Assembly: GCF_012027325.1 (NCBI RefSeq)
Contig: NZ_SNUG01000004.1
Location: 1 to 64,000 of the forward strand
Reading direction: 5' to 3'
Origin: Thermococcus sp. M39
GTDB taxonomy: Archaea; Methanobacteriota_B; Thermococci; Thermococcales; Thermococcaceae
Length of the DNA: 64,000 nucleotides
The position numbers were made by a program, and so were the translations under genes. The notes below the pieces were generated by a model, which saw only the letters and a program-made list of their open reading frames with translations, ran no database searches and was not told the DNA's origin. This document shows, in pieces, positions 26,375 to 34,920 of this stretch (within the stretch, counting starts at the first letter, position 1; each line of letters starts with the position of its first letter).

Positions 26375-29300
26375 TCAAACCTCCTTCTCAATCTTGTGGA
26401 GTAAAACTCTGAGATGATCAATAAATTCATCACTAACTGGAATCCCCTCCTTCATCATGAGCTCTATTTGGGATATGACGTTCAACAACCTATCACGGTT
26501 CTCCCTCGTGTAGAACTTCAAGTCTTCGAGAGCATTCAGAAGTTCAGCCTTGTCATTAAGTTTAGCACTCAGGAGAGCTACCTTTGCAGTTTTTTCGACA
26601 GCTTCTCTCGTAAGCCTCTGAATTTCATCCCTTGAGGGGCTTCTCTTGAGTGTTTGCTTAGTTTTTTTGAGACTCTTCTTTAGTTCTTCACGCTCCCTGT
26701 GGAGCGCTTCTAAAGATTCCAAGGCCCTCAGGAACTCTTCGACACTCTGGAATCTATCTTTCTTGCGCTTCGCCAAAAGCCTCTCGACTATTCCGTCATA
26801 CTTGGCTAAGGAGGGATTGATCTTGGAAGGAGGCATGGGCTTAATGTCTTTAGCCAGAATCTTGCCTGCTAATGCTCCGGGCGAGTAGCTCTCGTAAGGC
26901 AGTCTTCCAGTTAAGAGTTCGTAGAATATGACGCCGAGCCCGTAAATGTCAGTCCTGTGGTCTGGATTTCCATAGGTTTTTTCGTCTAGCTGCTCTGGGG
27001 CTGCATATTGTGGTGTGAGACCTTTGATTGTTGAAGATGTTCTGACGCTTATCCTTGCAAGCCCCCAGTCAGTAATTTTTGGCGTTAAGTCACTCTTAAG
27101 GAGAACATTTAGAGGCTTTAGGTCGAGATGCCAAATCCCCTTTGAATGAGCATGCTTTAATCCTTCAGCAATGCCTTTAATGATTTTTAGGGCTGTTTTC
27201 TCATCAACTGGTTTTGGATACTTGTCAAGATCCCTAACAAGCTTTCCATCCACATTTACACCCTCAACATATTCCATTTCTAAGTAGGGAATTGGTAGAA
27301 TATCTGCTCTGTAAAGTGTTACAATATTTGGATGGTTTAGGTGGTACCACGCAGCGACTTCCTTTAAAAAGAGTGAGCTTGTCTTTTCATCTATTCTGGG
27401 GATTTTGAGGGCAACTATCTGACCATCGCTTTTTCTCTTGGCTTTGAATACTTTGGCAAAACCCCCTTCTCCAATGAATTCTAACGGAGCATAATTATCT
27501 AAGAGTTCAGGTGGGAAGCCTTTGTCTTGAAGAACCACATCATCTTCAGATGGTTTATGTTTTTCCAAAGTACTCTCTTTTATCCCTCCTTTACGCTTCC
27601 ACTCTCTCAATATTTCTAATGCCGTATCATAGTCCTCTTTCGTACGTAGCACTAGAAAGATTTCTCTGATATTTTTAGCTTCCTTTGAAAACTCTTCAAC
27701 ACTTTCAAGAAATGTCTCTACAACACGTTTAAACGGACAACCTGAAGGTCCAGCTCTTATTGCTGGGAAGGCTATCCTCGTAGCTCCCAATTCGTCTGCT
27801 TTCCTCAAAGCAGCTATTATTGATAATTTTAGAGTTTCCTTCAGTTTTTTATTCCATCTTGCTTTGCAGTCAGGACCAAATGTGTTAATGACATATTTGA
27901 CGCCATTTCGTTCTAACTTAAAAGGTGGTGTCACAACTACTTCTCCGTGTCTGATCCAGTCCCTTCCAATTTGATTCTTCATGATATCTCTGCTTATTTT
28001 TCTGTATTTGTTGACATCTCCAACAGCTGCTTTGGCAACATACCTAGAAACGCCTCCTCTGTAACTTAAATATTTATCCACAGAGTTTACTATCGCTTCA
28101 GCAGAAAAGTGTATTATGTTTCCTTGGACAATACTAAAGGTTAACTTACCGAATTTTATTGAAGCCCCACTCTTTTTCCTCTTCATTACAAAAAGTGGGA
28201 TTAACAGAGCTAAAACTATTATTAAGTACAGATACTCATTTTTCACCCAAAACACTTGTTTCTGTACAGTTATGCTGTTAGCCAGCTCAGAACCATCAAC
28301 ATTATTGTTTGTAGTGGTCTTTTGATTTACTCTTTCAACAGATCCAATAATCGTAGTCGCTTGTTCAGCGAGTTTCTTGGCGTTCTCATAATCTCCAGCG
28401 CTAAATAACTCCCTGGCTCTTTCTAAAAGGTTTTCGGCCTCTGTTGTGTTGAATCCCTCTTCCTTTTTCTGGCTGATTATAGCTTCGGCACTCAGGATAG
28501 CATTATTGGCTTCTTGTATTATCTCTATCTTCTGCCTTATTTCCTCCAAGAGTGTAATGGCACTAGGATATTCCTCATTTTTTATTTTTTCTTGTGCATC
28601 CGCCAAACTGCTTTCAAACTCACTAACATTCGCTATGCCTTCAACATTTTTCAATTCAAGTTTGACCTCATTAAGAAGAGTTTGAGCTCTTTCAGCTTCT
28701 GAACTCTTTATGTTTTGCAGTTCTCCATTTGCTTGGTTTATGAGTTCAATTGCCCTATCATAGTTGCCTGCATTGAGTTCTTTCTCCGCCTGTACGATCA
28801 GCGTTTTTACTGTAGTAACGTCAAATCCTTTTGATTCTAGAGTAGCGTATGTCTCCTTAACTCTATTGAGCAATTCTTTGGCGTAGTCGTGCCGAGCTTT
28901 TGAAATAATGTCTTCTGCCTTGCTGATCTCGCTTTTTGCTTTGTCAAGCTCTCCTATCCTGAGAAGATGTTCTGCGTTAAATAGAGCATTATCAACTTCT
29001 TCTGACAAATGGATACTATCGTTTCTAAGCTTGCTGAGGAGTTTCCTAAGAGAAGTCAGCTTGGAATATGTTGCAATCACTTCATCTGAAGCAAAAGCGT
29101 AAAGATAACCATCATCAGCTCCAACATAAAGAATCCCATTGGCAATTACTGGAGATGAGCGGACGCTTGAGTTAATCAGGTACTTCCATTTTAATTTTCC
29201 GCTATCAGCATGGACAGCATAGAGATAGCCGTCATCACAACCGAAATAAACCGTGCCTCCAGATATTGTGGGGGCATTCTGAATGGGTCCTCCAACCTCA

Positions 29301-30292
29301 AATTGCCATTTTGTTTGGCCGTTTTGAGTGTCAAATGATGCAAGGTAGTGTTTGTGATACAGCTTTGAATAATCTGTTGCAAAGAGATAGAGCTTCCATC
29401 GTTCATAATAATAGTAAGAGTAAATAGTACCACCAACTACAGAAACATCTGTTGCAGATGAGGATATTGCCTCGAATTTATTAAGACTATCTGAAGCACT
29501 TACATAGTCTTTCCTTCCAAGCTCTCGCTTCCACTTGACTTTTCCACTCATTACATCAAGCGCATAGAGGTATTTTGCACCTGCAATAACATAAACCGTT
29601 CCGCTGTCAACGACTACAGACCCGCTTGTTATTGGACCTCCAGCATCAAAAGTCCATATGAGAGCTCCGCTCTTAACCCCTAATGCATAAACCTTCCCAT
29701 CGTAAGAACCAGCTATTAAGAGTTGCCCATAGACGGCAGGCGAGGCTTCAACTTTTCCTTCAGTTTTGAATACCCACTTCTTCTCTCCGGTAGTTGCGTT
29801 TAGGGCATAAATAAATCCCCCAGTAGAGCCGAAAACTACCAAACCATACTCCACAACTGGAGAGGATACTATTGACCCCAAAGCTTCAAATTTCCACTTT
29901 AGTTTCCCTGTTTTAGCATCCAATACGTAGAGGTTTCCGTCTAAAGAACCAACGTAAACAGTGTTCTTCCAGACTGCTGGAGAAGCGTCTATTCTGCCAT
30001 TTGTTTTAAACTTCCATTTGACCTCCCCAGTTAGGGAATCAATCGCATAGAAGTAGTAGTCGCTGGAACCGAAGTAAAGAATCCCTTCGTAAACCGCTGG
30101 AGATGATACTATTGGTCCCCCAGTTTTAAACTTCCAAAATAATTCAAGAGGGGGTTCTAAAGCATCGGTGGCAACTCCTGTATGTTGAGGATTGTTCTTG
30201 TAGACCCTCCACTCGGTAGCCAAAGCGAGATTTGTAACTAGAGAGATAACTATTAGTGCTGTAATGAAGGTGCTGAATGTAGCTTTTTTCAT
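26375..30292 (-). CDS. Transmembrane kinase with PQQ propeller, helical repeats and macro domain
   Basis: This 1305-residue chimera reads: signal peptide (1-25); PQQ/WD-like beta-propeller (about 30-405, repeats such as VYVGSLDGNLYVLDAKTGKL); helical repeats of the form LLERARELFSAGDYENAKKL (about 415-650); a membrane helix (YLYLIIVLALLIPLFVMKRK, about 685-703); a macro domain (FSIVQGNIIHFSAEAIVNSV, AFPAIRAGPSGCPF, about 711-897); and a Hanks kinase from about 932 (GEGGFAKVFK, ALKIPRIDE). Its catalytic loop reads HLDLKPLNVLL, with Leu replacing the usual Arg, and DFG is DWG. Macro domains bind ADP-ribose, so the kinase may be tied to NAD-derived signals. The shared C-terminal helical module follows. 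Translation is coupled to the Vps4-like gene. Confidence 0.87.
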   Translation of the reverse strand: MKKATFSTFITALIVISLVTNLALATEWRVYKNNPQHTGVATDALEPPLELFWKFKTGGPIVSSPAVYEGILYFGSSDYYFYAIDSLTGEVKWKFKTNGRIDASPAVWKNTVYVGSLDGNLYVLDAKTGKLKWKFEALGSIVSSPVVEYGLVVFGSTGGFIYALNATTGEKKWVFKTEGKVEASPAVYGQLLIAGSYDGKVYALGVKSGALIWTFDAGGPITSGSVVVDSGTVYVIAGAKYLYALDVMSGKVKWKRELGRKDYVSASDSLNKFEAISSSATDVSVVGGTIYSYYYYERWKLYLFATDYSKLYHKHYLASFDTQNGQTKWQFEVGGPIQNAPTISGGTVYFGCDDGYLYAVHADSGKLKWKYLINSSVRSSPVIANGILYVGADDGYLYAFASDEVIATYSKLTSLRKLLSKLRNDSIHLSEEVDNALFNAEHLLRIGELDKAKSEISKAEDIISKARHDYAKELLNRVKETYATLESKGFDVTTVKTLIVQAEKELNAGNYDRAIELINQANGELQNIKSSEAERAQTLLNEVKLELKNVEGIANVSEFESSLADAQEKIKNEEYPSAITLLEEIRQKIEIIQEANNAILSAEAIISQKKEEGFNTTEAENLLERARELFSAGDYENAKKLAEQATTIIGSVERVNQKTTTNNNVDGSELANSITVQKQVFWVKNEYLYLIIVLALLIPLFVMKRKKSGASIKFGKLTFSIVQGNIIHFSAEAIVNSVDKYLSYRGGVSRYVAKAAVGDVNKYRKISRDIMKNQIGRDWIRHGEVVVTPPFKLERNGVKYVINTFGPDCKARWNKKLKETLKLSIIAALRKADELGATRIAFPAIRAGPSGCPFKRVVETFLESVEEFSKEAKNIREIFLVLRTKEDYDTALEILREWKRKGGIKESTLEKHKPSEDDVVLQDKGFPPELLDNYAPLEFIGEGGFAKVFKAKRKSDGQIVALKIPRIDEKTSSLFLKEVAAWYHLNHPNIVTLYRADILPIPYLEMEYVEGVNVDGKLVRDLDKYPKPVDEKTALKIIKGIAEGLKHAHSKGIWHLDLKPLNVLLKSDLTPKITDWGLARISVRTSSTIKGLTPQYAAPEQLDEKTYGNPDHRTDIYGLGVIFYELLTGRLPYESYSPGALAGKILAKDIKPMPPSKINPSLAKYDGIVERLLAKRKKDRFQSVEEFLRALESLEALHREREELKKSLKKTKQTLKRSPSRDEIQRLTREAVEKTAKVALLSAKLNDKAELLNALEDLKFYTRENRDRLLNVISQIELMMKEGIPVSDEFIDHLRVLLHKIEKEV

Positions 30293-30359
30293 AATTCCCT
30301 CACCTAGTTAGGCCTAATTAAAATCTGATTCTAACAGAAAAGATTAAATGAAATCAGAT

Positions 30360-30974
30360 TCAGAGCTCTTCAAGTTCAAGGTGTTTCTTATCCTTTCTAT
30401 CTTCTCCAGTCACCTTCTCTGCCGCAATTTCCGGCTCAAGCTCACCCTCTTTTACAGCCCTGATAGTACTCAGGATTTCTTCAAGCTCTTCATCTGCCTC
30501 AAAATTAACCCCAGTAGCAAGAGCTTGATCAGTGTAGCCAAGCATGCGGTTCAAATTCTCATTCAAGTTCTGAGCATCGAGTTGTATTTCAACAAGTTTT
30601 TGCTCCAGCTCTTCAGGAGACATATTATGGAGGATCTTCCATGTTGGAGTACCTTTCAAAATAGCCTCATTTTCCTTAATTATCATAAGATTGCTAACAA
30701 GCATCATCTGCTTGTTTAGCTGTGCATGTGTATTCTGCAAATTCCTCTTTCTCTGATTAAGGGTCTTTATCTTTGTCGCTATCGTCAGCTCCTCACTCTT
30801 GCTCCTAGCTCTCTTAGCTTGTTCAAAAAGAAGTGCAATCTGCCTGTCTATCTCCACCATCTCATTCTCTATTCTTCTAATCTGCATGTCAAGCTTTACT
30901 TGAGTCTCCCTTAATTGATTTAGTGAAATGTCAAGCGGGTTCTTTTTGCCAAAAAATCTAGAGAAGAAGGTCAT
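30360..30974 (-). CDS. ESCRT-III/Snf7-like protein A
   Basis: The 204-residue protein begins MTFFSRFFGKKNPLDISLNQ, a hydrophobic/basic N terminus like that of ESCRT-III proteins. A long helical hairpin follows (LDMQIRRIENEMVEIDRQIA ... IKTLNQRKRNLQNTHAQLNK), then MLVSNLMIIKENEAILKG and NMSPEELEQKLVEIQLDAQN, the spacing seen in CHMP/CdvB proteins. The C terminus is acidic (EELEEILSTIRAVKEGEL) and could bind a MIT domain. The gene starts directly after the stop of its paralogue, and 67 bp separate it from the macro-kinase gene. ESCRT-III is inferred from architecture; a PspA/Vipp1-type relative is the main alternative. Confidence 0.65.
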   Translation of the reverse strand: MTFFSRFFGKKNPLDISLNQLRETQVKLDMQIRRIENEMVEIDRQIALLFEQAKRARSKSEELTIATKIKTLNQRKRNLQNTHAQLNKQMMLVSNLMIIKENEAILKGTPTWKILHNMSPEELEQKLVEIQLDAQNLNENLNRMLGYTDQALATGVNFEADEELEEILSTIRAVKEGELEPEIAAEKVTGEDRKDKKHLELEEL

Positions 30975-31568
30975 TTAAAACTCCTCCATCTCTTTTGATA
31001 GCTCTTTTTCCTTGATCTTTTCAAGGACTTCCTCAGTATCTGCCTCTCCGGCTTCAACCTTTGCCCAAGCCTCCATAAGTTCTCTTTCCGTCTGATCTTC
31101 AGTGGCTTCAAACTCTGCAATCTCCATCTCAAAGACGCGGTTGAGGCTGCTGACCATCTCATCGAACTCCTTCCCATCAAGGTTCACCTTAATGAGGAAC
31201 CTTTCTAGCAGTTCTGGTTCAACCTTGATGAGCTTGTCCCATATGCCGACTTTCCTAAGCTCTTTCTCATACCTCTTAACAATAATGAGGTTCTTCACGA
31301 GGGTGTACTGCCTTTGGGCTGTCATAAAATCCCTCAACTTAAGCTTCTGCTCCATATCGAGACTCTTAATCTCTTGAGCCAACATCTTCTTCTTTAGTAC
31401 ATCAGCACCAACCCCTTCTTGGAAGAGCTGCTTCTTCTTCCTTTCAATGTTGTTTATCTCCTTTTTTGTCCTTTCCAAGCGGTTCCTAAGCCTTATCTCC
31501 TCCTCCTGTAGCTCTCTTAAAGAGAGTTTCTCAATCGGGTTTTTTCTAAATCTATCTAGTATCTTCAT
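30975..31568 (-). CDS. ESCRT-III/Snf7-like protein B
   Basis: This 197-residue paralogue of the next gene has the same layout. It has a basic start (MKILDRFRKNPIEKLSLREL), a long hairpin (LRNRLERTKKEINNIERKKK and QEIKSLDMEQKLKLRDFMTA), the YTLVKNLIIVKRYEKELRKV segment and an acidic C-terminal tail (WAKVEAGEADTEEVLEKIKE). The Leu/charged pattern of the tail could serve as a MIT-interacting motif. It overlaps the 611-residue protein gene by 4 bp and abuts the following paralogue with TAA immediately followed by ATG. The pair probably co-assembles. Confidence 0.65.
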   Translation of the reverse strand: MKILDRFRKNPIEKLSLRELQEEEIRLRNRLERTKKEINNIERKKKQLFQEGVGADVLKKKMLAQEIKSLDMEQKLKLRDFMTAQRQYTLVKNLIIVKRYEKELRKVGIWDKLIKVEPELLERFLIKVNLDGKEFDEMVSSLNRVFEMEIAEFEATEDQTERELMEAWAKVEAGEADTEEVLEKIKEKELSKEMEEF

Positions 31569-33400
31569 CTTCTAACCCCCTTCATCAATACCAATCCAAA
31601 ACCATCAATGTACTTAACAAACCCATTCTCCTCCTTAGCAACCTCATAAAATGCCTTCTTAACATAAGCTTCATTCCCACAATCCTTCACTTCACTAAAT
31701 GGCAGGTAGTCCCTTCCGATCAGCTTTGACTTTATGCACTCCTTCACTTTTGCATAGACTTCCTCATCGAGTTCCATGCGTACCAATGGAACGAGGGCCT
31801 TCGCATATCTGTCATTTGGATTGTAAATGACCTCTCCAGTCTCAACATCAAGTAACAGTAAAGAAACGTTCTCAGAATAGAAGTTCTGGTGGAACTGATC
31901 GGAGTTAACATACTTCTTTATCCGCTCTTCAAAGCCTAATGGGGAAGCTATGAGAAGAATCGTGCGCTCATTCTTTGATGAATCCCTTGCATCGACCAAG
32001 TAAGCGTTTACATCAGCAAGCTCCAGCGGGTCAGTATCAAACCCATACTCCGCAAGCTTTTCGACCCTTGTTATATAGTGTCCTTTTAAGAGGAGTTTTT
32101 CTTTGCCTCCTAAGAGCTTCTTCTCTTTTAGCTTAACTTCAAGATATCTGTTTTCTGGCAGGTTCTTCAGAGTTTTTTCGTCGAGTGTAGAGGCGAATTT
32201 GGAAGTATCCTCCCCCAATTTTTCGCTTATTTCTTCCACTTTGTATGTTTTACCCAAGAGCTTAACTTTGTCCTTGAGCTTGCTCTTCAATCTTCCCAAA
32301 AAGTTCAGCTCTTGTATCCTCGCCTCTTCCCTAATCACGAGGCGGGATCCTTTTTCAAGGTTCTCTGAAGCCTTGAGGATCTCATTTATCTTTCTACGCA
32401 GCTCCTGATCTTTTTCCATTAGCTCCATTTCTTTTCTCTTAAGTTCCATTTCTTTCTGTTTTAATTGGACACTCCTCCTCTGTATTTCCTCTTCAAGTCT
32501 TTTTACTTCCTTCATCATGCTTTCTCTGGCTCTTTCAAGCTCAGCTTGGAGCTTTTCTTGAAGTTCTTTGTCCTTCAATTCAATCAGTTGTTTAGTAAGC
32601 TTTTCTTTTTCCTTCTCAAATCTTTCAATAAGCTCCTGCTTTTCCCTTTCCAGCCGTTCTATTTCTTCCATGCTTGCGCGTGAAATTTCTTGCACTATCC
32701 TTTCTTTTTCATATTCAAAAGCCTCTGTGATTTCTTTGATATGCTGTCTAAGCTCTTGGACTTTTCTTTCATAAACTGACTTTACCGCCTCTACACTTTC
32801 TTTCTTCTCTTTCTCCCAATCCTCAAGCAACGTTCTGAACCAGTCGTACTTGTTGGCCTCGCTGATCGCTTCGTTGAGTTTTTCCTTGTATTTACCCCAA
32901 GTCTTTTTGAAATAGTACCGCAAGGGCAGTTTTATGTCTGGATTGTTGAGTTGCTCCTCAATCCATTTGTCCACTCCAATATAGTAAGTTTTCAAGAGTT
33001 CTAAAACCTCAGAATCTCTCCTGTAAAGTTTTGTTAGGATGTCATCCTTTGTCATTATCTCGAAGATGTTGTACTTCAGTATCTCATCAACAACTTGGAG
33101 TTCTTCCTTAGTGAATCTCCTCCTAGCTGGGTAAAAATTTTCACCGTTGCTCTCAAAGCTCCATGCGAGTATTGCAAGGGCAGCTTCAAATTTAGCTCTG
33201 AAATTAGTGTCTAAATCCTTCAAGAAGTATCCACATGAGCCATCTAAGTATTTGTCATATGCACTTTTCACGTCATGCCAGAGTCGTTCTCTTCGTGAGA
33301 ATTCTTCAACTAAGATGTCTCTGCCTTGTTTTAGAACTCTTTCGGCTGGCCGTAATAAGTTTTTAACACATTCAATATTTCCATCATCAAAAATTGACAT
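31565..33400 (-). CDS. Coiled-coil protein of the ESCRT/kinase operon, unknown function
   Basis: The 611-residue protein has a helical N-terminal domain (about 1-190), a very charged coiled coil (about 195-365, e.g. ELMEKDQELRRKINEILKAS) and a C-terminal alpha/beta domain (about 370-611) with strands such as NAYLVDARD and SLLLLDVETGEVIYNP. No catalytic motif is visible. It is coupled by a 4-bp overlap to the ESCRT-III-like pair and may be a scaffold or membrane-site adaptor. I do not recognise a named family. Confidence 0.6.
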   Translation of the reverse strand: MSIFDDGNIECVKNLLRPAERVLKQGRDILVEEFSRRERLWHDVKSAYDKYLDGSCGYFLKDLDTNFRAKFEAALAILAWSFESNGENFYPARRRFTKEELQVVDEILKYNIFEIMTKDDILTKLYRRDSEVLELLKTYYIGVDKWIEEQLNNPDIKLPLRYYFKKTWGKYKEKLNEAISEANKYDWFRTLLEDWEKEKKESVEAVKSVYERKVQELRQHIKEITEAFEYEKERIVQEISRASMEEIERLEREKQELIERFEKEKEKLTKQLIELKDKELQEKLQAELERARESMMKEVKRLEEEIQRRSVQLKQKEMELKRKEMELMEKDQELRRKINEILKASENLEKGSRLVIREEARIQELNFLGRLKSKLKDKVKLLGKTYKVEEISEKLGEDTSKFASTLDEKTLKNLPENRYLEVKLKEKKLLGGKEKLLLKGHYITRVEKLAEYGFDTDPLELADVNAYLVDARDSSKNERTILLIASPLGFEERIKKYVNSDQFHQNFYSENVSLLLLDVETGEVIYNPNDRYAKALVPLVRMELDEEVYAKVKECIKSKLIGRDYLPFSEVKDCGNEAYVKKAFYEVAKEENGFVKYIDGFGLVLMKGVRR

Positions 33401-33403
33401 TCT

Positions 33404-33928
33404 TCATCCCTCCAAAAGAGGATCCAAATCTTCTTTCAGCTTTTTAGTCATGTGCTCTACGGCCTCTCCATAGCCTGAAAGGGATAATTTTACCCAAGTT
33501 TTGCCATTCTTTGACTCCATAGTGACCTCAATGTCCACGCGGCCCTTTCTCGTGAGTACGAAGTACTTTGTGGACTTTAAGTCTGAAGAATAGTAACGAA
33601 TGTTGTTTTTAGAAAAAACATAATCTAAAAGCTTTTTAACGATCTCTGGCGGGTCATTGCTCTGATATTCAAGAACCGTTGTAGTAGATCGAATCTGAGA
33701 TCTCAGATCTTTCTCATGCAATACAAAACTCTCCACGTTTTTAGATGAACTGGGATTGAGCTTTGAGAAGAGTTCTTCTGCAAATTCGGAGATTTCATTG
33801 GTCTCAATGATAAAAGTCAAGCCCCTTGGTTTTGAAATTCTTGCGCGCTCTTGCCACTTTTCCAGAAGGTAATCAATTCGTTTTCTTTCTGCATCATCTT
33901 CATAGTTAACAATAAAAAGGTATTTCAT
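33404..33928 (-). CDS. Unknown alpha/beta protein of the ESCRT/kinase operon
   Basis: The 174-residue product starts MKYLFIVNYEDDAERKRIDY and has alternating strands and helices. Its C-terminal beta hairpins (KYFVLTRKGRVDIEVTMESK, KTWVKLSLSGYG) suggest a small antiparallel sheet. It lies 3-4 bp from both neighbours in the same operon. No domain or catalytic residue pattern was recognised. Confidence 0.5.
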   Translation of the reverse strand: MKYLFIVNYEDDAERKRIDYLLEKWQERARISKPRGLTFIIETNEISEFAEELFSKLNPSSSKNVESFVLHEKDLRSQIRSTTTVLEYQSNDPPEIVKKLLDYVFSKNNIRYYSSDLKSTKYFVLTRKGRVDIEVTMESKNGKTWVKLSLSGYGEAVEHMTKKLKEDLDPLLEG

Positions 33929-33932
33929 TTTA

Positions 33933-34658
33933 TTATCCCTCTTTTAGTCTTCTTTCAGCGTCTTCTATGAGCCCAACAACCCTTTCGCAGTACTCTATGA
34001 TGAATTCTAGATCCTTGTCGCTGGGAGAGTATCCTTCATGGACGACTTTGTTTCTTATATTGTAGAAGATTTTTGGAAGTTCCATTTCAAGCTTAGGAAT
34101 GTGAATGTTGTGATGATTTAGGTATCTAACAAAGCCAAAATACTTGTCAGCGAATGTGTAGTCATAATTCCCATGCTTTCGGACTCCTAACTCATCTAAA
34201 TTTACATTAAACTCTTCTAAGAACCTGTTTAATGCAACTTCCATGGCTCCAAGATAAACCATTGCAACGGCCCAGTTTTCAGAGAATTGTGGGTGCTTTG
34301 CTATGAATTCATTTAGTCGTGATAGAAATCCCTTTGGTTTTATTTTTACTAATAAGGCGTCGAGTTTATCAGCTAGATACTGGGCTTGTCGCTTTATGTA
34401 TTCTTGACCGTAAAGGTGTTCTTTTTGGAGGAAGGTTCTTAGGTTTGAGATGTCTGTTTGTAGTGATAAGTGCTGAGACTTGAAGTTTAAGTCGTTGGTT
34501 TTTAATGCGCTTATTTTTGAGAGAGTGGATTCAATTATGTTCAAGCTGTTGAGAAAAGCTTCTTTTTCCAGTTTGTTTTCGTTACTCACCAGTTCTCGGA
34601 GTTTTCTAGACTCTTTTTCTATTACCCCGCAAAACCGGGAAAGTTCAATATCATCCAT
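33933..34658 (-). CDS. HEPN-like helical protein, first gene of the ESCRT/kinase operon
   Basis: The 241-residue protein is nearly all helical. Its C-terminal part contains YNIRNKVVHEGYSPSDKDLE, the R-N-(x3)-H arrangement typical of HEPN domains and of related DUF4145-like helical bundles. The start ATG follows AGGTGG. As the first gene after the apparent promoter near 34700, it may be an RNase-type effector or simply a helical adaptor. The motif is visible, whereas activity is uncertain. Confidence 0.5.
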   Translation of the reverse strand: MDDIELSRFCGVIEKESRKLRELVSNENKLEKEAFLNSLNIIESTLSKISALKTNDLNFKSQHLSLQTDISNLRTFLQKEHLYGQEYIKRQAQYLADKLDALLVKIKPKGFLSRLNEFIAKHPQFSENWAVAMVYLGAMEVALNRFLEEFNVNLDELGVRKHGNYDYTFADKYFGFVRYLNHHNIHIPKLEMELPKIFYNIRNKVVHEGYSPSDKDLEFIIEYCERVVGLIEDAERRLKEG

Positions 34659-34697
34659 TGTGGTACCACCTTGACAATTAGCATTTGTTTTTGATCT

Positions 34698-34707
34698 TTA
34701 AAAGATT
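34698..34707 (-). promoter_or_regulatory. TATA box of the long ESCRT/kinase operon
   Basis: On the minus strand CTTTTAAAGA lies about 40-50 bp before the first gene of the operon. It fits the archaeal TATA position for a short leader carrying the AGGTGG site. No equally good promoter is seen inside the operon, where most gene junctions overlap or abut. Confidence 0.4.
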
Positions 34708-34920
34708 TTCGGCAAAATGGAGAAAACAAGTTGTGGAAATTTATGGAGAATAGAACCTTAAATTTATTTGTTACATAATCTGGGTAAAATTTAGTTTCGA
34801 AAAGTAAATTGTAACAGAATTAACAATGTAAAAGTTATCTCCATTTGCTGAGTTTGATAATGAGACTATCCCCACAAATTTTGATTTTCCTTTAGTAGCT
34901 TTTCCTTTTGATTTCATCAA

